Assembly: GCF_030272615.1 (NCBI RefSeq)
Contig: NC_081406.1
Coordinates: forward strand, 139,773,361-139,837,360
From: Cryptomeria japonica
Lineage: Eukaryota > Streptophyta > Pinopsida > Cupressales > Cupressaceae
DNA length: 64,000 nucleotides
Direction of reading: 5' to 3'
Part shown: positions 15,382 to 29,133 of the stretch, piece by piece
Numbering within the stretch: the stretch's first letter is position 1
Layout of the letters: the number at the start of each line of letters is the position of its first letter
Notes under the pieces: model-generated
Told to the model about the DNA's origin: nothing
The model's database searches: none
Seen by the model: the letters and a program-made list of their open reading frames with translations, nothing else
Program-made: the position numbers and the translations under genes

Positions 15382-15731
15382 CCAACTAAGAATGTCCTTG
15401 TCTTCAGTTTCCTCTTAAAGTGTTCCACCTCTAACAAATACTCCATCAAACATTTGGACTGATTTATGTTGGATCCATGGTTGAGTATTTGTAGGTTTTC
15501 CATAGGACTTAGGTGAAAGTGGTAAAGAGTACTTTCTCATTCCTTCATCATTCAATTTGAGCTTTTTCTCAAAGTTCTACCATAAAATTGCTTGAGTTTC
15601 CTTGGTGGGATAAACTACTTCTCTATTATGTGGAACTCTTGTATCTTGTGTTGGTTTTATATTATTGTAATATTGGCTGGAGTCTATTGTTATAGTGATT
15701 TTTCTTGTCCATTATAAGGAAACTTAACACA

Positions 15732-16139
15732 CTAATGGTATGTAGAAGGAACTTCTTGCATGTCATGAATCCATGGTCTTCCCAAGAGAATTTTATAAGA
15801 TAGATTCAAATCTAGAACTTGGCACAATGTATCTCTTTCCACTGGTCCTATTTTGATTGGCAACACCACAATCCCTTTACAAGAACGTTGTTCTTCATCA
15901 GAGGCCTTGATAGTTATTTTTTTCTTTGGATCTACTACATTCTCTAAATATCCCAAAGCCTTTATTAAACTTAATGCACAAATGTTCAAGCCAGCTCCAC
16001 CATCTATGACTACGTGTTTGACACGGGTTGTATGAATGGTGACTTCAATATGTAGAGGAGCATTATGAGGGTGTTGTAAGGATGTATCATCATTTTTAGA
16101 AAAGGATAAGAAATGAGGGGCTATGAGGTGTCCCACCAT
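15732..16139 (-). pseudogene. Gypsy aspartic protease domain
   Basis: About 135 codons contain the retropepsin active site VVIDGGAGLNICAL (about 16000), the IVVLPIKIG strand and the C-terminal ILLGRPWIHDM motif. The DGGA form, in place of DTGA or DSGA, I recall as common in this plant gypsy group. The enzyme would process the gag-pol polyprotein. It sits between gag (right) and the G-patch segment (left). The frame is open here but isolated by stops at both ends. Confidence 0.85.
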
Positions 16140-16286
16140 ATTTTGGAATTAATCCACATCCAAGTCTTTTGATATTGTTGTTTCTACTAGAGCTTTTTCC
16201 AATATTTCCTTATGCATAGGTGAAACTTTTAGGAGCTCCAAAATTGATATTTGAGTGGGTATATTTTTTAATTGTTCCCCTAATTT

Positions 16287-17947
16287 TTATTGTCGTGAAG
16301 TGGATGTTGATTCATTTTTAATACTTGGAAATGTAACCTTCACTTTGCTTCTTGTAATGACGTTGATTGGTTCTAAAGGTGTTTTGTCTTTGACAATGAT
16401 GACATTGACCACATCATCATATGTGTAAGTGTAGTTTACCTTGGCTTTTCCCTTGTCATCTTTTGAGTTGGATTGTTCACTTTTTTTATAATTTGGGAGT
16501 GGAGTTTTGAATGCTAGATGTGATTCATTCATTTTATGACCATCCATAGTGATAGTTCCATTATCAATTAAGTCTTGAATAAGGTGCTTTAATCTTTGAC
16601 AATCATTGGTTTGGTGTCCTTTGTTTCGATGATAGTTGCAAAAATGATTGTCATTCCACCAAATCGGCTTGACTTGAGGCTCATAATTTCTTGCTTCTGG
16701 TAAGGTAATCAATTTATTTGCAAGAAGAGTCTTCAAAGCTGATTCAAATGTTTCCCCAATGTTTGTGAATTTCCTATGGGGATTGGAGAAGAAATACTTA
16801 GGTTCACTGTTCTCTTGATTGTTGTTGTTTGGCACTTGACTTATAAGTTGAATATTGGTTGTTTTTTTGTAGCATTGTTATCATCATCTCCTCCATTGGT
16901 AATGTTCCTATTCTTTGACTAGAATTTAGGTTTGTTGTTGTTATTGTTACCATTGTTGTTGTTGTGATTGTTGTTATAGGAACTGTTGTACTTTTAACTG
17001 TCCCTTTTTACCATCACATCCTCTATCCTTAGACCATTTTCAATCATTTAAACAAAAGAAGGAGGACATTGCAATTTGAGATGACAACTCATTTTATTGG
17101 TAAGGTTGTCAATGAATATGTACATTTTCTCTTGATCTAGTACATCTCTTGGATATCTATTGAACAATCATCTCCATCATTGTAAAAAGACCATGAAAGT
17201 TTCACCATTCCTTTACTTGATATTGCATAGATCTAGCATTGTTATCTCATTTCTTATGTTGTATGAGTATTGTGAGATAAATTTGTTCACAAGTTCTTCA
17301 AAAGATTTAAATCCAGACGGTAATCTTGAGAACCATTCCATTGATTGTCCGCTAAAGCTTCTAGGAAATAGACACATTAGGTAAGTTTCATCATGTGAAA
17401 ACTATATACTCATGGTGCAAAATTCCCTAATGTGATCTTGAGGATCAGATTTCCCATCATATTTATCATATTTAGGGATTTCACAATGTCATGGGAATGG
17501 AATCATGTTTAAACTTTTGTCAAAAGGATATGGACAAATATCCTCCAATGAATATTTCTTGGAACTTGTTCCATTCTGTATATCTTGTATTTGTTGTTGC
17601 AAGGTTTGCATTTGTTGAGTAAGAGTTAACAAAGGATTATCAACATGGGTTCTCCTTTCATCTTCATAAGTTCTTCTGTCACTATGCTCTCTTCTTGTTT
17701 CATCTTGGTTCCTTGCATCATCATGGTCTCTTCTTGTTCTATATCCTCTTGTTTCCTCATGATTTACTCAATTTACATCATCAACATTGGGATCATCAAT
17801 GTTTTGATTATTACTTGTTCACACATCTTGTTTCAAACTTTCCACGTTAAAATCTTGTGGCAATTTAGCTCCTGAATTTGCCAACATTAGAATGCACTTT
17901 TGCTTTTGTTTTTCCAATAATTTTTCCATTAGTTTGTAATTCCTCAT
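16287..17947 (-). pseudogene. gag: Gypsy gag with CCHC zinc knuckle
   Basis: A plausible ATG at 17945-17947 opens a frame with MEKLLEKQKQK. Capsid-type motifs follow: KYDGKSDPQDHIREF (about 17450), a WFSRLPSGFKSFEELVNKF helix (about 17300) and ETFMVFLQRW (about 17190). A zinc knuckle CNYHRNKGHQTNDC lies at about 16615. Stops near 17490, 17395 and 16850 break the frame. The 16287-16835 part is open for 182 codons. Confidence 0.8.
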
Positions 17948-20900
17948 GAGACTAGTGGATAAGATGTAATTCTGCATTATGATTGATTTTAGTACTTAGA
18001 TTGATGATGTGATGATTAATTGTGCATTCCTAACTACCGATTGTTTTATATGATTGCATTGGTGTTGCAAATGAGTATATGGTCACATTAGAATTATTGG
18101 GAAAAGTAATTGGACCATGTTATGGAATCATTTTACCTTGCAGTGTACATTTTGATGCATTATGGATTTAGCTTCTATATGGTCCATTGATTGGATAACA
18201 TTGATATCATGTATATCGCTTATTTCTGAATTTGTAGTACTTCATTATGATGTTAGAAAAGATAGATGCATGCCTTATGAATGATTTAATTTCATGATGA
18301 TTATGATGATGCCATTTAGTAAATTACTTCATGTGGATTCTATTGGATAATTGATAATTTAATTGTTATGATGTAAGGTGCATGCAAAGTGTCTGGTTTG
18401 TATTCTTTTCATGTATTGATATTGCATATGATTATTTGAGATTACTAATGTGCAAAGTAAGATGTGCAGAAAAACTAATCCATGTGACTATGGAAACTAT
18501 TTGGAGAATCAAGCTAACCCTATGTGCGTCTGTGAAGCCAAGGGTTGTCTATTTGGAAAGACAACACCTCATGTGTTATGTGTTATATTTGTAAATGTGA
18601 ATGCTTGAATGTTTGTTTAATTTGTATTTATTAAATTTGTTAATTCCAAAAAGGGACATGCCATTTGTGTTAAAGTATTGTGTATTTTTATGGTGTCACT
18701 TGACACTTGTGTCGTGAAGTGAGTTGGAAATGACATGTCCCTTGGAGGGAATTTGTATAACCAATGCATTATTCAAAATATCTTAGTGTGGTCCCAATAG
18801 AGTCTTGGTTAGAGAGCCAATATTATGGTCAACTCAAGTTTGACCCATAGGTAAACTTTGGGTGAGTTTCTGGAAGGTCAAACAAACTCCTAAGGTTATG
18901 TTTAGGGCATTTTTGAAGGCCCATATGTTACACCTATGGGTAAAGGTCAATTTTAGCCATGTGACCACTCACATGTGACTGTCAAGCCACCTCAAAAGTG
19001 ATTTTTCCAAGATGGACGAAAATTCAACTTTTGAGGATTTCTCCTTGGTTAGACAACCTTCCATTAGAGTGATAGTTGCTCTTCCCCACTTTCTCGTACC
19101 TTTTTTAGTTTCCATTCTTAGAAACCATGTAAGAGGTTGGGAAGACCAACCTATGAGATCTCACATCCTTTCCAAGGAAGTTGGAAAATGTGAGAGGAGC
19201 CTACTTAGGGAAGGGATTCAAACTTAGAATTTTGATCACCCACTCCCCAATCTTGGAGACTTAGAATTGTTGTTGGAAATTAGGATTTAGAAGATGTATT
19301 TTAAGTTTTGGCAAGAAAAGACTAGTGGATTGGGCATCTCTCCTTCAACCATTCCTCATACCATTTGTAGGATCAAAGATTGGTAGTGTTCTTCCATGCA
19401 TTATGAATACCATTGTTATTGTGAAAGAAAAATTGTTGTGTATTTAGCTTTTGTTTTTTATGTGATATGTGAAGTTGAATGTTGAAGTTATTTCTTTGTA
19501 TTTGTTTTTGTAAGTTGTATGATTATATGTGTTATGGGTGTTTCAAGGCCATACTCACCCTTGGGAGGGTAGAGTAGCCTTGGGGGTGAAGGGTTATTTG
19601 ACACCCTATGAGTGTAGAGACTCTCTTCTTGGAAGAGAGAGATACACAAGGGTTATGGGACCCTTGCTGCATTATTTTTATGCATATGCATAAGGGGGTC
19701 GTAAGGGGAGATATGGGATTGTAAGCCATAGGGGACATAAGGTTTGTTTTGGGTCAAGTATGTGACCTTGAGATGGTTGTATTTTGGTAGCCTTGTGAAG
19801 GCGTTTGTTCCTCTTTATTGCAGATCTCCTCTAGGTGCTTGGTCCACCTTCACCCCACAAAGCTAGTCACTTAGTGACAATGTAAATCCTTGGGTTGAGA
19901 GTTTATTTTTGTTTAAGGTTTTCTTGCATGTGCGGTTGAGTTTGTTTGTAATCCCGTTTAGCCTTGGTTCTCCTAGCTCGCGGGTGGCTTCTTGTAAGCC
20001 TAGGTTGGGAGGTGAGCCTCCATGGTCACAACCTACAAGTGTTATTTGCAGGTTCACATTCAAGTTAAAAGGGTGGAAATGAGCCAGATCTCCTAAAGTG
20101 GTGTCTAAAGATGTTGAAACTGCACCCCTTGTTATCTACCTATCTAAATCTTCTTGTTGTATTTAGCCTCTTCATTAAAAATATAAAGAAGGAAAGGTTC
20201 ATATATATCTCCTTGTGAACAATGTATTTCTGGAAAAGAAAGAAAGATACATTTACTTGTTGTTTTATTCATTATTCATTTGATTGAAATCAAAACAGCA
20301 TTCAATATAATACTTCTATTTCTGCTACTGAAAAGGGGCATTATGATTGTTGGTTTATTAAATTTCTCAATGATTGGAAAAAAGCTAAACATACATGATT
20401 ATGAAAGTTAGTTTCAGATTTTAAAAAAAGAATGGGAAATATTTATGTTTTATACATTCATTGTCATCTCATTTTAATTATTGTTTTTTGATTAAGAAGG
20501 AAAGAATAGAATATAGTTGCAGAAAATAAATCTCATATTTTAAATAGTGTTTATTCTTTGTTGCATAATGATATATTTCTAGTAAAAAAAAAAGAGTCAA
20601 TTTTGTTGAGATGAATTAGGATTCTGGAAATAAAAAGAGCTTCAGATTGAGTTCATGTGTTTTTTTGTTTTTTTTTCTATAAAGACATAATGTTGGTCAA
20701 AAGAAAAGTATCATTTTTCTTAATAAACTAAAGTGTTGTTAATAAACTAGTTCTTAAAGATTCTGCAGTGAATATATTTCTGAGAGTATTATTTTCCTTT
20801 GACTTATATATATCCATAAATACATAACTTGTAATTTATCTCAATGCTATTATAAAACTTCATTCTGGGAGTAAAAGTTTATTGTAGCATTCTATTAATC

Positions 20901-21053
20901 TCTACATTTAGTAAATCTGGAAAATTTACAGTGAGTCTTGAGAATACAATTATTTTAACTTATTCATCTCTACATAATTATATATAAATAAATATATATA
21001 ACTAATAATAAAAAAATACATTACATGTAAATAAACATAATGTTGTTGTAGCA
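17948..21053. other. Non-coding stretch right of the gypsy gag, with hairpin elements
   Basis: I see no supported gene. The left part should contain the gypsy leader and possibly its 5' LTR, but no clear primer-binding-site/TG boundary was found. A 14-bp inverted repeat with one mismatch (18653-18666 against 18728-18741) encloses a smaller palindrome GTGTCACTTGACAC (18693-18706). From about 20150 to 21050 the sequence is very AT-rich with poly-A/T runs. Confidence 0.5.
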
Positions 21054-21058
21054 TGCTA

Positions 21059-23292
21059 TGTTAGACACAATGCACCACTGAGAGGGGGAGGGGATGAATC
21101 AGTGGTTCTCAAAACTTTTTCCTTAAGATATCCTTTGTGAGTAGCACCAGTTTGCGAATCAAGCACAATGCAGACTTACTAGTTAGTAATGAGACTAACT
21201 CAAATACACACACACACACATAAGGAGACATCACATAACACCAGCATATACGAGGAAAACCCAAGATGGGAAGAACCTCGATCAACAATGTTGCTGGAGT
21301 CTACTGCTCCAATCCAACCTCACTGGGAAAAACATAGTTACAAAGTTTAGGGAACCAACCCCTACCTGATTTATGGGCTACAACCCAAAGGAGCACCAAC
21401 CCAAGGAGATACAACCCCTGCACTAAGCTACAACTCAGTGTTCACAATATAAACTTCAAATACATAAGTAGTTATCTTGTTACAAGTGAATCTTGCAACC
21501 TTTTCAAATGCCTTACTCTGCCAGTGAGATACTTTATCTGCTACAACGACTCACTCTTTTGTTGTTCTTCACCTACTACTCCTTTGTTGGATCTCCTCCA
21601 TAAACTTTCTGCAATCTACCGGTATTATCCTCTACTGATTCTTCTCTCCAACTGGTTGAATGCTTCAACCAAGTTTTCTCTCAATTCTACTCTCTTCATA
21701 GAAGCTCATTGAGAACTTAGTTGATTTGTTCTTACTTGCAGAAGTCTTCAACTTTGCAATCACACCATATTCTTACTCTCTTCAACAGCAACAAATAATT
21801 TATTTTTCCTTTTTACTTATAGCCCAGATTTCCCACCAAAAGCCAATTCAAAATCCAGGCGGTTAGGGTTTCCTCACCATCCTCGAGGAAAATCAAATCC
21901 AATCAAATCTTGCATGATCTGATCTTTCTAACATCTAAATGTACATCTATGCCATAGTCGCATCTCCTCGATCACGCCTTTCATTCCTGGCAATTTTATT
22001 TTTACCCTCATAGCTAATCCTTCGGTCAATCACAAAAGATCTATCGAGTTGTTTCCTTCATCGCCTTGATCTTCTCAATTTCTCTTAGTTGGCTCGTAGT
22101 TGTCTTCCAGACCTCGAGCCTCAAACCCCTGCAATCACTCTGCAACAAGTCCCGTGATTTGTGTGATCTTTCATTAAAGTTGACCAACCCTGCAGCAACC
22201 CTGTCGATTTACATTATATCTTTATCCAAACTCGGGTTTGCCATGTTGACTATTTGCCAGCTTGGCACTTCAAGTTGGTCCAAGTAGGATCACCGACCAA
22301 CCACCCTAACGGTTTCTTATTTCTAGTTTTCTAACCCTTCCAATCTAAACCATTTTACCAATTACCTTTTCATATCTGCTCTCATCTTGAACCGTCAATG
22401 GAACTCTCAAACTGGTCTCCAGACTGGTAAGTCCTAAGTATGTGCATTCCCACCATGGGGAGGTCTTCTACAATTGCACCTTGCTTATATAACTAGTTGG
22501 CTTACATACCGGTTACCACTCCTGATAGAACCATGTCATCATTCTTTCTCAAGGCTCCATCTTCTTTCAGTCATGTAAGGTTCCTCTGTTTGCATCTACT
22601 CAGCCTTGCCTTTTCCTTGATTAGCTTTGACCATATGATAACCAGTTTGTCAAGATGACAAACACTTCATACTTCCTTTAAATTGGCATCATACCTTCTC
22701 TTTTGGTTTGATGCATAACCCTGATCTCATGCACTTAGGGTATTCCTTCAATTCATCAGTAGATTCGGTGTAATCCTTCAAGTGTTTGCCTTTACCTCTT
22801 CACTCTTATCTCTCAAACTGTGATGCACTCAATGCATAATAGGAGATAAGCTCCACTTGCTAGGTGAGGTAACACCTTGTCTTCTGCATCTTGGAATGCT
22901 CTTCATGTGGTCTGATGTGAGCACATTTACTGTCAGTCATTGTTTCGCATAATGACTACTTCTTCACCCAGTGGGAGTCCTACTATTCTACAACCTTACA
23001 GCATACTGGTTCATTCTGCTCTTCCAGTGTTGAAGTGATTCAGAAAACATTTTGCCTCTTCATCACAAGCAACCGCTCAAAACACTTCTCCATCTCATCA
23101 CACAAGTCAGGTGCTAACTTGTGTACAGATGACCTCTGAGATCATCTTCTTTACCTTTATCAGTGTTCAACAACACAAGGTGATATCCAAGCTATCACAT
23201 ATTATACTCCTTCATATCAGTGTTGCACATACATCTCATCTACTGATGTTTATCTCATACTGGTTGACATCAATGACAACACAATGCCAACA
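21059..23292 (-). repeat. Solo LTR of a long-LTR copia element
   Basis: It starts TGTTAGACACAATGCACC and ends CACAATGCCAACA, with a perfect 5-bp direct repeat TGCTA on both sides (21054-21058 and 23293-23297). There is no primer binding site, polypurine tract or coding interior. The start (CACTGAGAGGGGGAGG) and end blocks match the LTRs of the gag-only element, so it is a related family. It is most simply the product of LTR-LTR recombination. Confidence 0.9.
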
Positions 23293-23297
23293 TGCTA

Positions 23298-26200
23298 ATC
23301 TGGAAAAATATTTATAAAAAAAAAGATATACTATTGTTGTTATTAAACATCATTCTGGATATGACACAGTGAAAGAAAAAGAAAAAAAAAATATCTATCT
23401 ATATATATGCATCATTTAATAAAATATTGTAATAGTTTTTTCTATTTGAGAAATAGATATATGTTTTCTTTTGTTTATACATCTATATTTTTATAGAAAC
23501 TGAAATATGAAAAAAATTAAAAAAATTAAAAATGTATTGAAGCTTGGAGATGGGGGAGTCGAGTGCTCTATCCCACCCCGCCTCTTTGAGGGTAGCCATA
23601 GTGGAGGCGCAACCGCCACTGTGGGTTAACCACAGTGGATGGCTCAGCCGCCACTGTGGTTAAACCACAGTGGATGGTTTGGCTGCCACTATGGCTAACC
23701 ACAGTGGATGGCTCGGCCTCCACTCCTCCTCTCTGTCATCTTGCAAACCCTCAACCATCATGGCAAATTTTCCCTGCAACAAAATAATAAACCCTAACTT
23801 AGTTAGGGATATAAAGAAAAGAATAGATAAGTTTAGTGTATATTAAAATAAAAAGGGGAAACCCTAGATAGTGCTAACCTACATGACTTTTAAATATAAT
23901 TTAAAAGTGTGGTTTCTTTTTGCAAAATTTGAAATAAAGTTATAGGGGGAAAATGCCTAGCTCAAATGAAGGATTTTTATAATGTTAAATGTGTATACAT
24001 ATAAATACATATTGGAAATGTTGATGATTATATAAATCCTTAAGGGGAGGGTATTTTAAATAAAGATGATTAGTTTAATTATAGAAATTCTATTGTATGT
24101 GACTATTTGAAAACTTTAAGGGGAAATAAGCTTCCATTAAAGTAAGATATATTTAATAGGATATATTATTAACGAATTGATTATTACAATGTCATTTGGA
24201 CCTTTATATTCAATCACCCAATTAATTAATATTAATACAATGAATTTATAATTATTTAAATATTATAGGAAAATAATATTAACCTTTAATGTAATTAAAA
24301 TTGAAGAATTTATTGGGAAAATTAATTAAGATCAAAGTTAAAGTAAATTTATTGGAATAGTTTTAATCAACTTAAATTGACTATGGTAATTAACAGTAAA
24401 AATATCAGAGATTAAAATATAATTTATTAGGAATTATATTTAAGAGAAAATTAAATGGCTTTCAATGCATGAAATATAGAGTGTGTATATAATAATATCA
24501 AGTAATTTAATAAATTTGTTTCATTAAAAGGTAATTGTTTTAAATTAAAATGATTAAACCTATTTAGGGGTGGTCTCTCTAGTTAATCCTTAAGGACTAC
24601 CCCTTATCGAGGGACGTTGGTGAATTAACCTAGGGGTGGTTTTTACCCCATTTGGTTAATGTATGCTCATGATACCCCTCGATTTTAATTGATTTAATCC
24701 GGTTACCGTTGCGATTAGTTCAAACTAGATAACGTGTGTGTTTCACTTAATGAAACATAGTGAGCAAGATTATCTCAACTTTACGTATTCACTTGATATT
24801 ATGCCTTCTACAAAAATTTTGTTGTTGTGTTTTTGCCCAAAAGTTTGGGCATGACAACCTCTCAAAGTCATAAAGGTAACTATCACTTCCAGCTGACATT
24901 TTACTGCCCAAACAGAAAATTCTAGAAAAACTAATCATATATCAATGAAGTACACTGAGCCACCTTTCCAACGATTGTAAAATGTCAAAAAACTGACATC
25001 ATACGCCCATGTTATGGTCTGTGAAAGAAAACACCCAATTAGACTAAAAATGCAAGCCTTGGACCAAAAATTTTCTTGCCAATATGCCATAAAATATTTT
25101 TCAAAAATTCCCCATATGCCAATAAAATAATATTTTTTATTTTTACTAGGTGGGGCCCACTGACCGGGCCCACCTACCATATAAATTGGCATATAAATAA
25201 AACATGGCATATAAAAATTTATTCGCAGCATTTAAAAATTTGTATTTAAAAAACTTCAAAAAACAAATTTTCATTTTCATTTTTTTAAACGAACAGAAAT
25301 TATTTTGTTTGTTGTTTTAACATAACCCCTGAAGGGGACCCACCGCCTACCATCATGGCACGATGGTCAGTAATTGGTGGCCCTTGGGTGCACCAGGTCT
25401 TCCACCGCCCACTATGGAGGCCAACAACCCTCTAAGGGTTGCCAGTATTGTGGGGTAGGAGGGTCTGTGGACCCCCCTCCCCACTCTTTAATAAAAAAAA
25501 TTTTAAGTTTAGGATTTTTCAAAAAAATTGCCTTATGCCTTTATTTTTTTAACTTTTTTTTTTCAATTTTTAAAAATAAGCTGATGAGTTTTCAATATGC
25601 AAGGTATTTTTTACTATTTTTTGGACACCTCTATGGTACGATCATACAACCATACTATTAAAAAAAATTTGCATCTCAGTTCAACATCACCAAAATAGGT
25701 TGAATTTTATATCAAAATTTGTCTCCTGACCTCTCTAATCACAATCATTGGGTCCATTTTGTCCCATGGGGTCAAATCTGAAACTTCACCCCCAAAACCC
25801 CCAAAATGCAAATCCATAGAAAACCCAATTTGAGACAAATTTCTATAAAACCACATCTGCAACAAATGCCCACAAATATGCATCCCACAACTTGCATCAA
25901 ACCATCATACCTTGTCCTACCTTTCATTCTAACATGCATTCATAGATTCAACCTAGGATTATAACACCATAAAACTATAGCTCTGAGACCACTTGAAAGG
26001 AAACTTGCAACAAACTTTATGACAATTTCCACATAACCCAATTTACATTTTAACAAAATAAACTCATATAATCCACATGCAAAGAGTAGACATCATACCC
26101 ATCAAATGTGACACAAGATATACCATAGGAAAACCCTCATGAGGGAAAATCCCAACCTCCAAAACCATCATCCACCATGTATTATCAACAATGCAACCAT

Positions 26201-26684
26201 TACAATACAACTATGGAAAGCCTTCAAAATGAGCCATCCAACAAGCACTCCATGTGGCCAAGCATGTAACCACACATCCCATGCCATGCTTCATTCCTTC
26301 ACAAATGCTAACCTGGCTAACCCAAACAACTACCCTTATGGTGATTTTATATACATAAGCTCCCACAAAACCACCAAGTGGTATTACAACAAAACCATGT
26401 GGTAAATAACCCCACCTACCCTCAGTTACTATTGGGTACTTTATTTGATTTATTTCCCCAATAATAATATTTACAATAAAATATACTATAATAATCCAAA
26501 TGTTACAATACAACTCATCAAGTGGTCCCAAGAATATTCTTACGGAATCTCTACATCTTGCACGTCCATCTAGGTGCTCCTAGGTGCAACAATAATAATA
26601 AAATAATACATTAAATGTCCATGGGAAATCCATAATAAATAGAATATTACAATTATGAACATTTTTATGCAAGGTGTACAACAT
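23298..26684. other. Non-coding repetitive stretch, possible LTR remains
   Basis: AT-rich sequence without a supported gene. Features seen are a palindromic tandem repeat (23616-23707), a perfect inverted repeat GCCCAAAAGTTTGGGC (24835-24850) next to a GGGCATGACA end resembling an LTR terminus, and a C/G-rich patch with a GGTCTGTGGACC hairpin (about 25465-25490). The boundary TTTTCCCAACA at about 26698 could be another LTR end abutting the gag remnant. No protein motif is visible. Confidence 0.4.
23616..23707. repeat. Three 35-bp tandem units, each a short palindrome
   Basis: Three units each contain CCACTGTGG, a 5-6 nt TTAA-like spacer, and CCACAGTGG (arms at 23616/23630, 23651/23665 and 23686/23699), followed by ATGGCTCGG-like linkers. 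The third unit's left arm has one change (CCACTATGG). Each could fold into a 9-bp hairpin. Confidence 0.85.
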
Positions 26685-27772
26685 TTATTTTCCCAACATG
26701 TGTGCCATAAAGAGATTGACTTCTCTTTCATCCTCACTGTAGCACTCTTCAAAGACACTTTCTTCATCAGAGGCATCATCTTCAAATGTGTAAAGGTTGT
26801 TTGTTCTCTTAAAATTTCTTCTCCTTGGCTTGTAAGTATTCTTCATCTTCTCTTTACCAAAGGCCTTCATATTTTGCTTCTTATCTTCATCCTTCTCTCC
26901 ATAGGGACATTTAGATGCAAAGTGTTCAATCTTCCCACAATTGAAACATTTGAAAGGAAGCTTACCTTTGTATTTGTCTGATCCTTTCTTGATCTTCCTT
27001 ACAAAATTTGCTACAACTGTATCAAATTCATCTTCTTCTTCATGAGCAACTTCTTCCTTTCCATTCTTGGTTGTGTTGAAGCCAACCTCTCTCTCTTTGA
27101 CATTTCTCCATCGATTGTTCTCATCTCATAAGATGATAGGGATCCAAACAATTCATCCATAGAGAATCTTGATAGATCCTTGGCTTCTTCAATAGCAAAG
27201 ACTTTGGCATCATACTTTGGAGTGAGAGATCTAAGCACCTTTTTAATAATGACTTCATCTGCAACATCTTCTCCAAGTCCTCTTATAGCATTAACTGTTT
27301 CATCTACCCTTTGCAAATAATCAGCAATCTTTTCTTCTTCTTTCATCCTAAGGTTCTCTAATTATGCTCTCAAGTTTTGCAGTTATTCTTCCTTGACTTT
27401 GGTATCTCCCTCATATATTCTTTGTAATTTGTCCCATGTTTCTTTGGCTGACTTGCAGTGCAAAACCTTTACAAATTCAATGTCAGATAATCCACTAAGA
27501 ATAGCATGTTTTTCTTTGGCATTATTCTCATATTCTTTCTTGGCATTAGGTTCAGTGGGAGGAGTGGCAGGAACTGTATATCCATTCTTTACTGACATCC
27601 AAACATCATATCCAAGGGAAGACAAGTGTGTCTTCATTCTTCTACTCCAAAAGGCATAGTTTTTGTCATCAAACAAGGGGACCTTGGTAGAGGAGGAATC
27701 ATTTACAGCCATTGTGTTCACAAGATAGGATCTACCCAAGCTAGAGAAAGCTTTTACTCTAAGGGAACCTAG
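26685..27772 (-). pseudogene. gag: Copia gag (Sirevirus-like), 3' truncated
   Basis: On the minus strand an ATG near 27715 starts a frame with LFDDKNYAFWSRRMKTHLSSL and ETWDKLQRIYEGD. A DYLQRVDETVNAIRGLGE segment (27011-27346) follows, then a zinc knuckle CFNCGKIEHFASKC (about 26905-26960) in which the usual Gly before His is Glu. The end is DEREVNLFMAHMLGK. A stop or frameshift at about 27350-27390 splits it. A tRNA-Met primer-site complement (CTCTGATACCAAT, about 27775-27787) lies on its right. No pol follows on the left, so the element is truncated there. Confidence 0.8.
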
Positions 27773-27787
27773 GGCTCTGATACCAAT

Positions 27788-28480
27788 TGAAGAACACAAG
27801 TGATCACTGAGATGGGGGTGAATTAGTGATATTTTAAAATTTAAAATGAAAGTGTGCAAATGTAAATGGATTAAAAACATACACACACAAAAAGACAAAT
27901 CATATAACACAAGGATATACAAGGAAAACTCAATGTGGGAAAAACCTCGATGAGAAAATTTGTTGGAGTCTACTGCTCCAATCCAACCTCACAATAAAAT
28001 TACTGATTACAATAAATTCTTGGGCACCAACCCAAGCAGCACCATCCCCTGAAAATTTAGAGTACCTACTCAAGGAGCACCTACCCCTGCTCTGAGCACC
28101 CACTTAGAGAATTACAATGACTGAATAATAAATTTAATAACAATGAGACACCTTGTTACAAATGATTTTTGTAACCCTTTCAAACCGATTGGCATGTACT
28201 CACTACTGCTATGAAATATTGTCCCTTGAATGTCTCTCCTATGCTTTATGGTCTCTACTACTGATCACAATCCTCTAACCAATATCTTCTACCTTTTATT
28301 CTCTTTTTTGTCTCTGCTAAACTATCCCTTTTCTCTTTGCTACAACTTGTTTTCTTTTGAATGCCTTTTTCACTTACTTGTTCTACCTTTTTGGTTAACG
28401 AATTTGTCCTTCGCTAAAGTTAATATACCACCACTCTATTTCCCCTTAAAGAACAAAAATATTAACCAAATAGTTGGGTA
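27788..28480 (-). repeat. 5' LTR fragment of the truncated copia element
   Basis: It begins TGAAGAACACAAGTGATCACTGAG directly after the primer-site complement and contains the family's 'GGAAAAACCTCGATGAG' and 'CACCAACCCAAGCAG' blocks. Homology fades near 28480, where sequence related to the 1008-codon-ORF family starts. The LTR is therefore probably cut short by that insertion. Confidence 0.6.
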
Positions 28481-29133
28481 AACTTGTGAAAGTTTCCCTC
28501 TGAATTTTTTTGAGGTACAGCTCCCTCTTTGGATTTTCCATGAATGAAAGAAAGAAAATAATTATGCATATACTTTTAACCAGAAAGTACGAAAGGCATT
28601 TTCACATCTACACATCACTATGTTGTAAATGCAAAATTTTATTTTTTAAAAATCAATTTCTAAAATGACAAAGTTCACAGACTTTGTTGTATTTTGCACT
28701 TTTCATTCAACAAAACTTTCAGACTTAATTTCGTCGCAAGCACATAATATTCCATCAGAAATAAAAGACTATTTCAGCAGAAATGAACTCCAACAAAAAT
28801 CCAATTCCTTCATCAAACACACAAATTTGAATCTTCCAAAATAACCATTTCCATTCATTCACAGATAAATGAGTATTTATGTTTGAAACATTAGATAATG
28901 TAGGACAAAATATATCAAGTCTGAAAGCTAACAAAAACTTGTATCTTCACATAGTCTTTTACATATAAATAGCCACACATCGGCTAACTGGATTTTAGGG
29001 AACAGAGAGTTACATGACTTTTCCCCTGAGTAAAGATTCAATTCTAACAATATAACCAAAAAACTAACTTTTTAAAACTATCCTATAATTCATCACAAAA
29101 CATTTTCAAAGGTCGACACGGCCGAGATTGTAG

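Noticed and set aside
24835-24860. Rho-independent-type terminator at GCCCAAAAGTTTGGGC
   Set aside because: Nuclear plant context with no upstream gene; more likely an LTR terminal palindrome.
25374-26531. Several 80-110-codon frames
   Set aside because: No recognisable motif, low-complexity or hydrophobic composition, overlapping frames on both strands; treated as chance.
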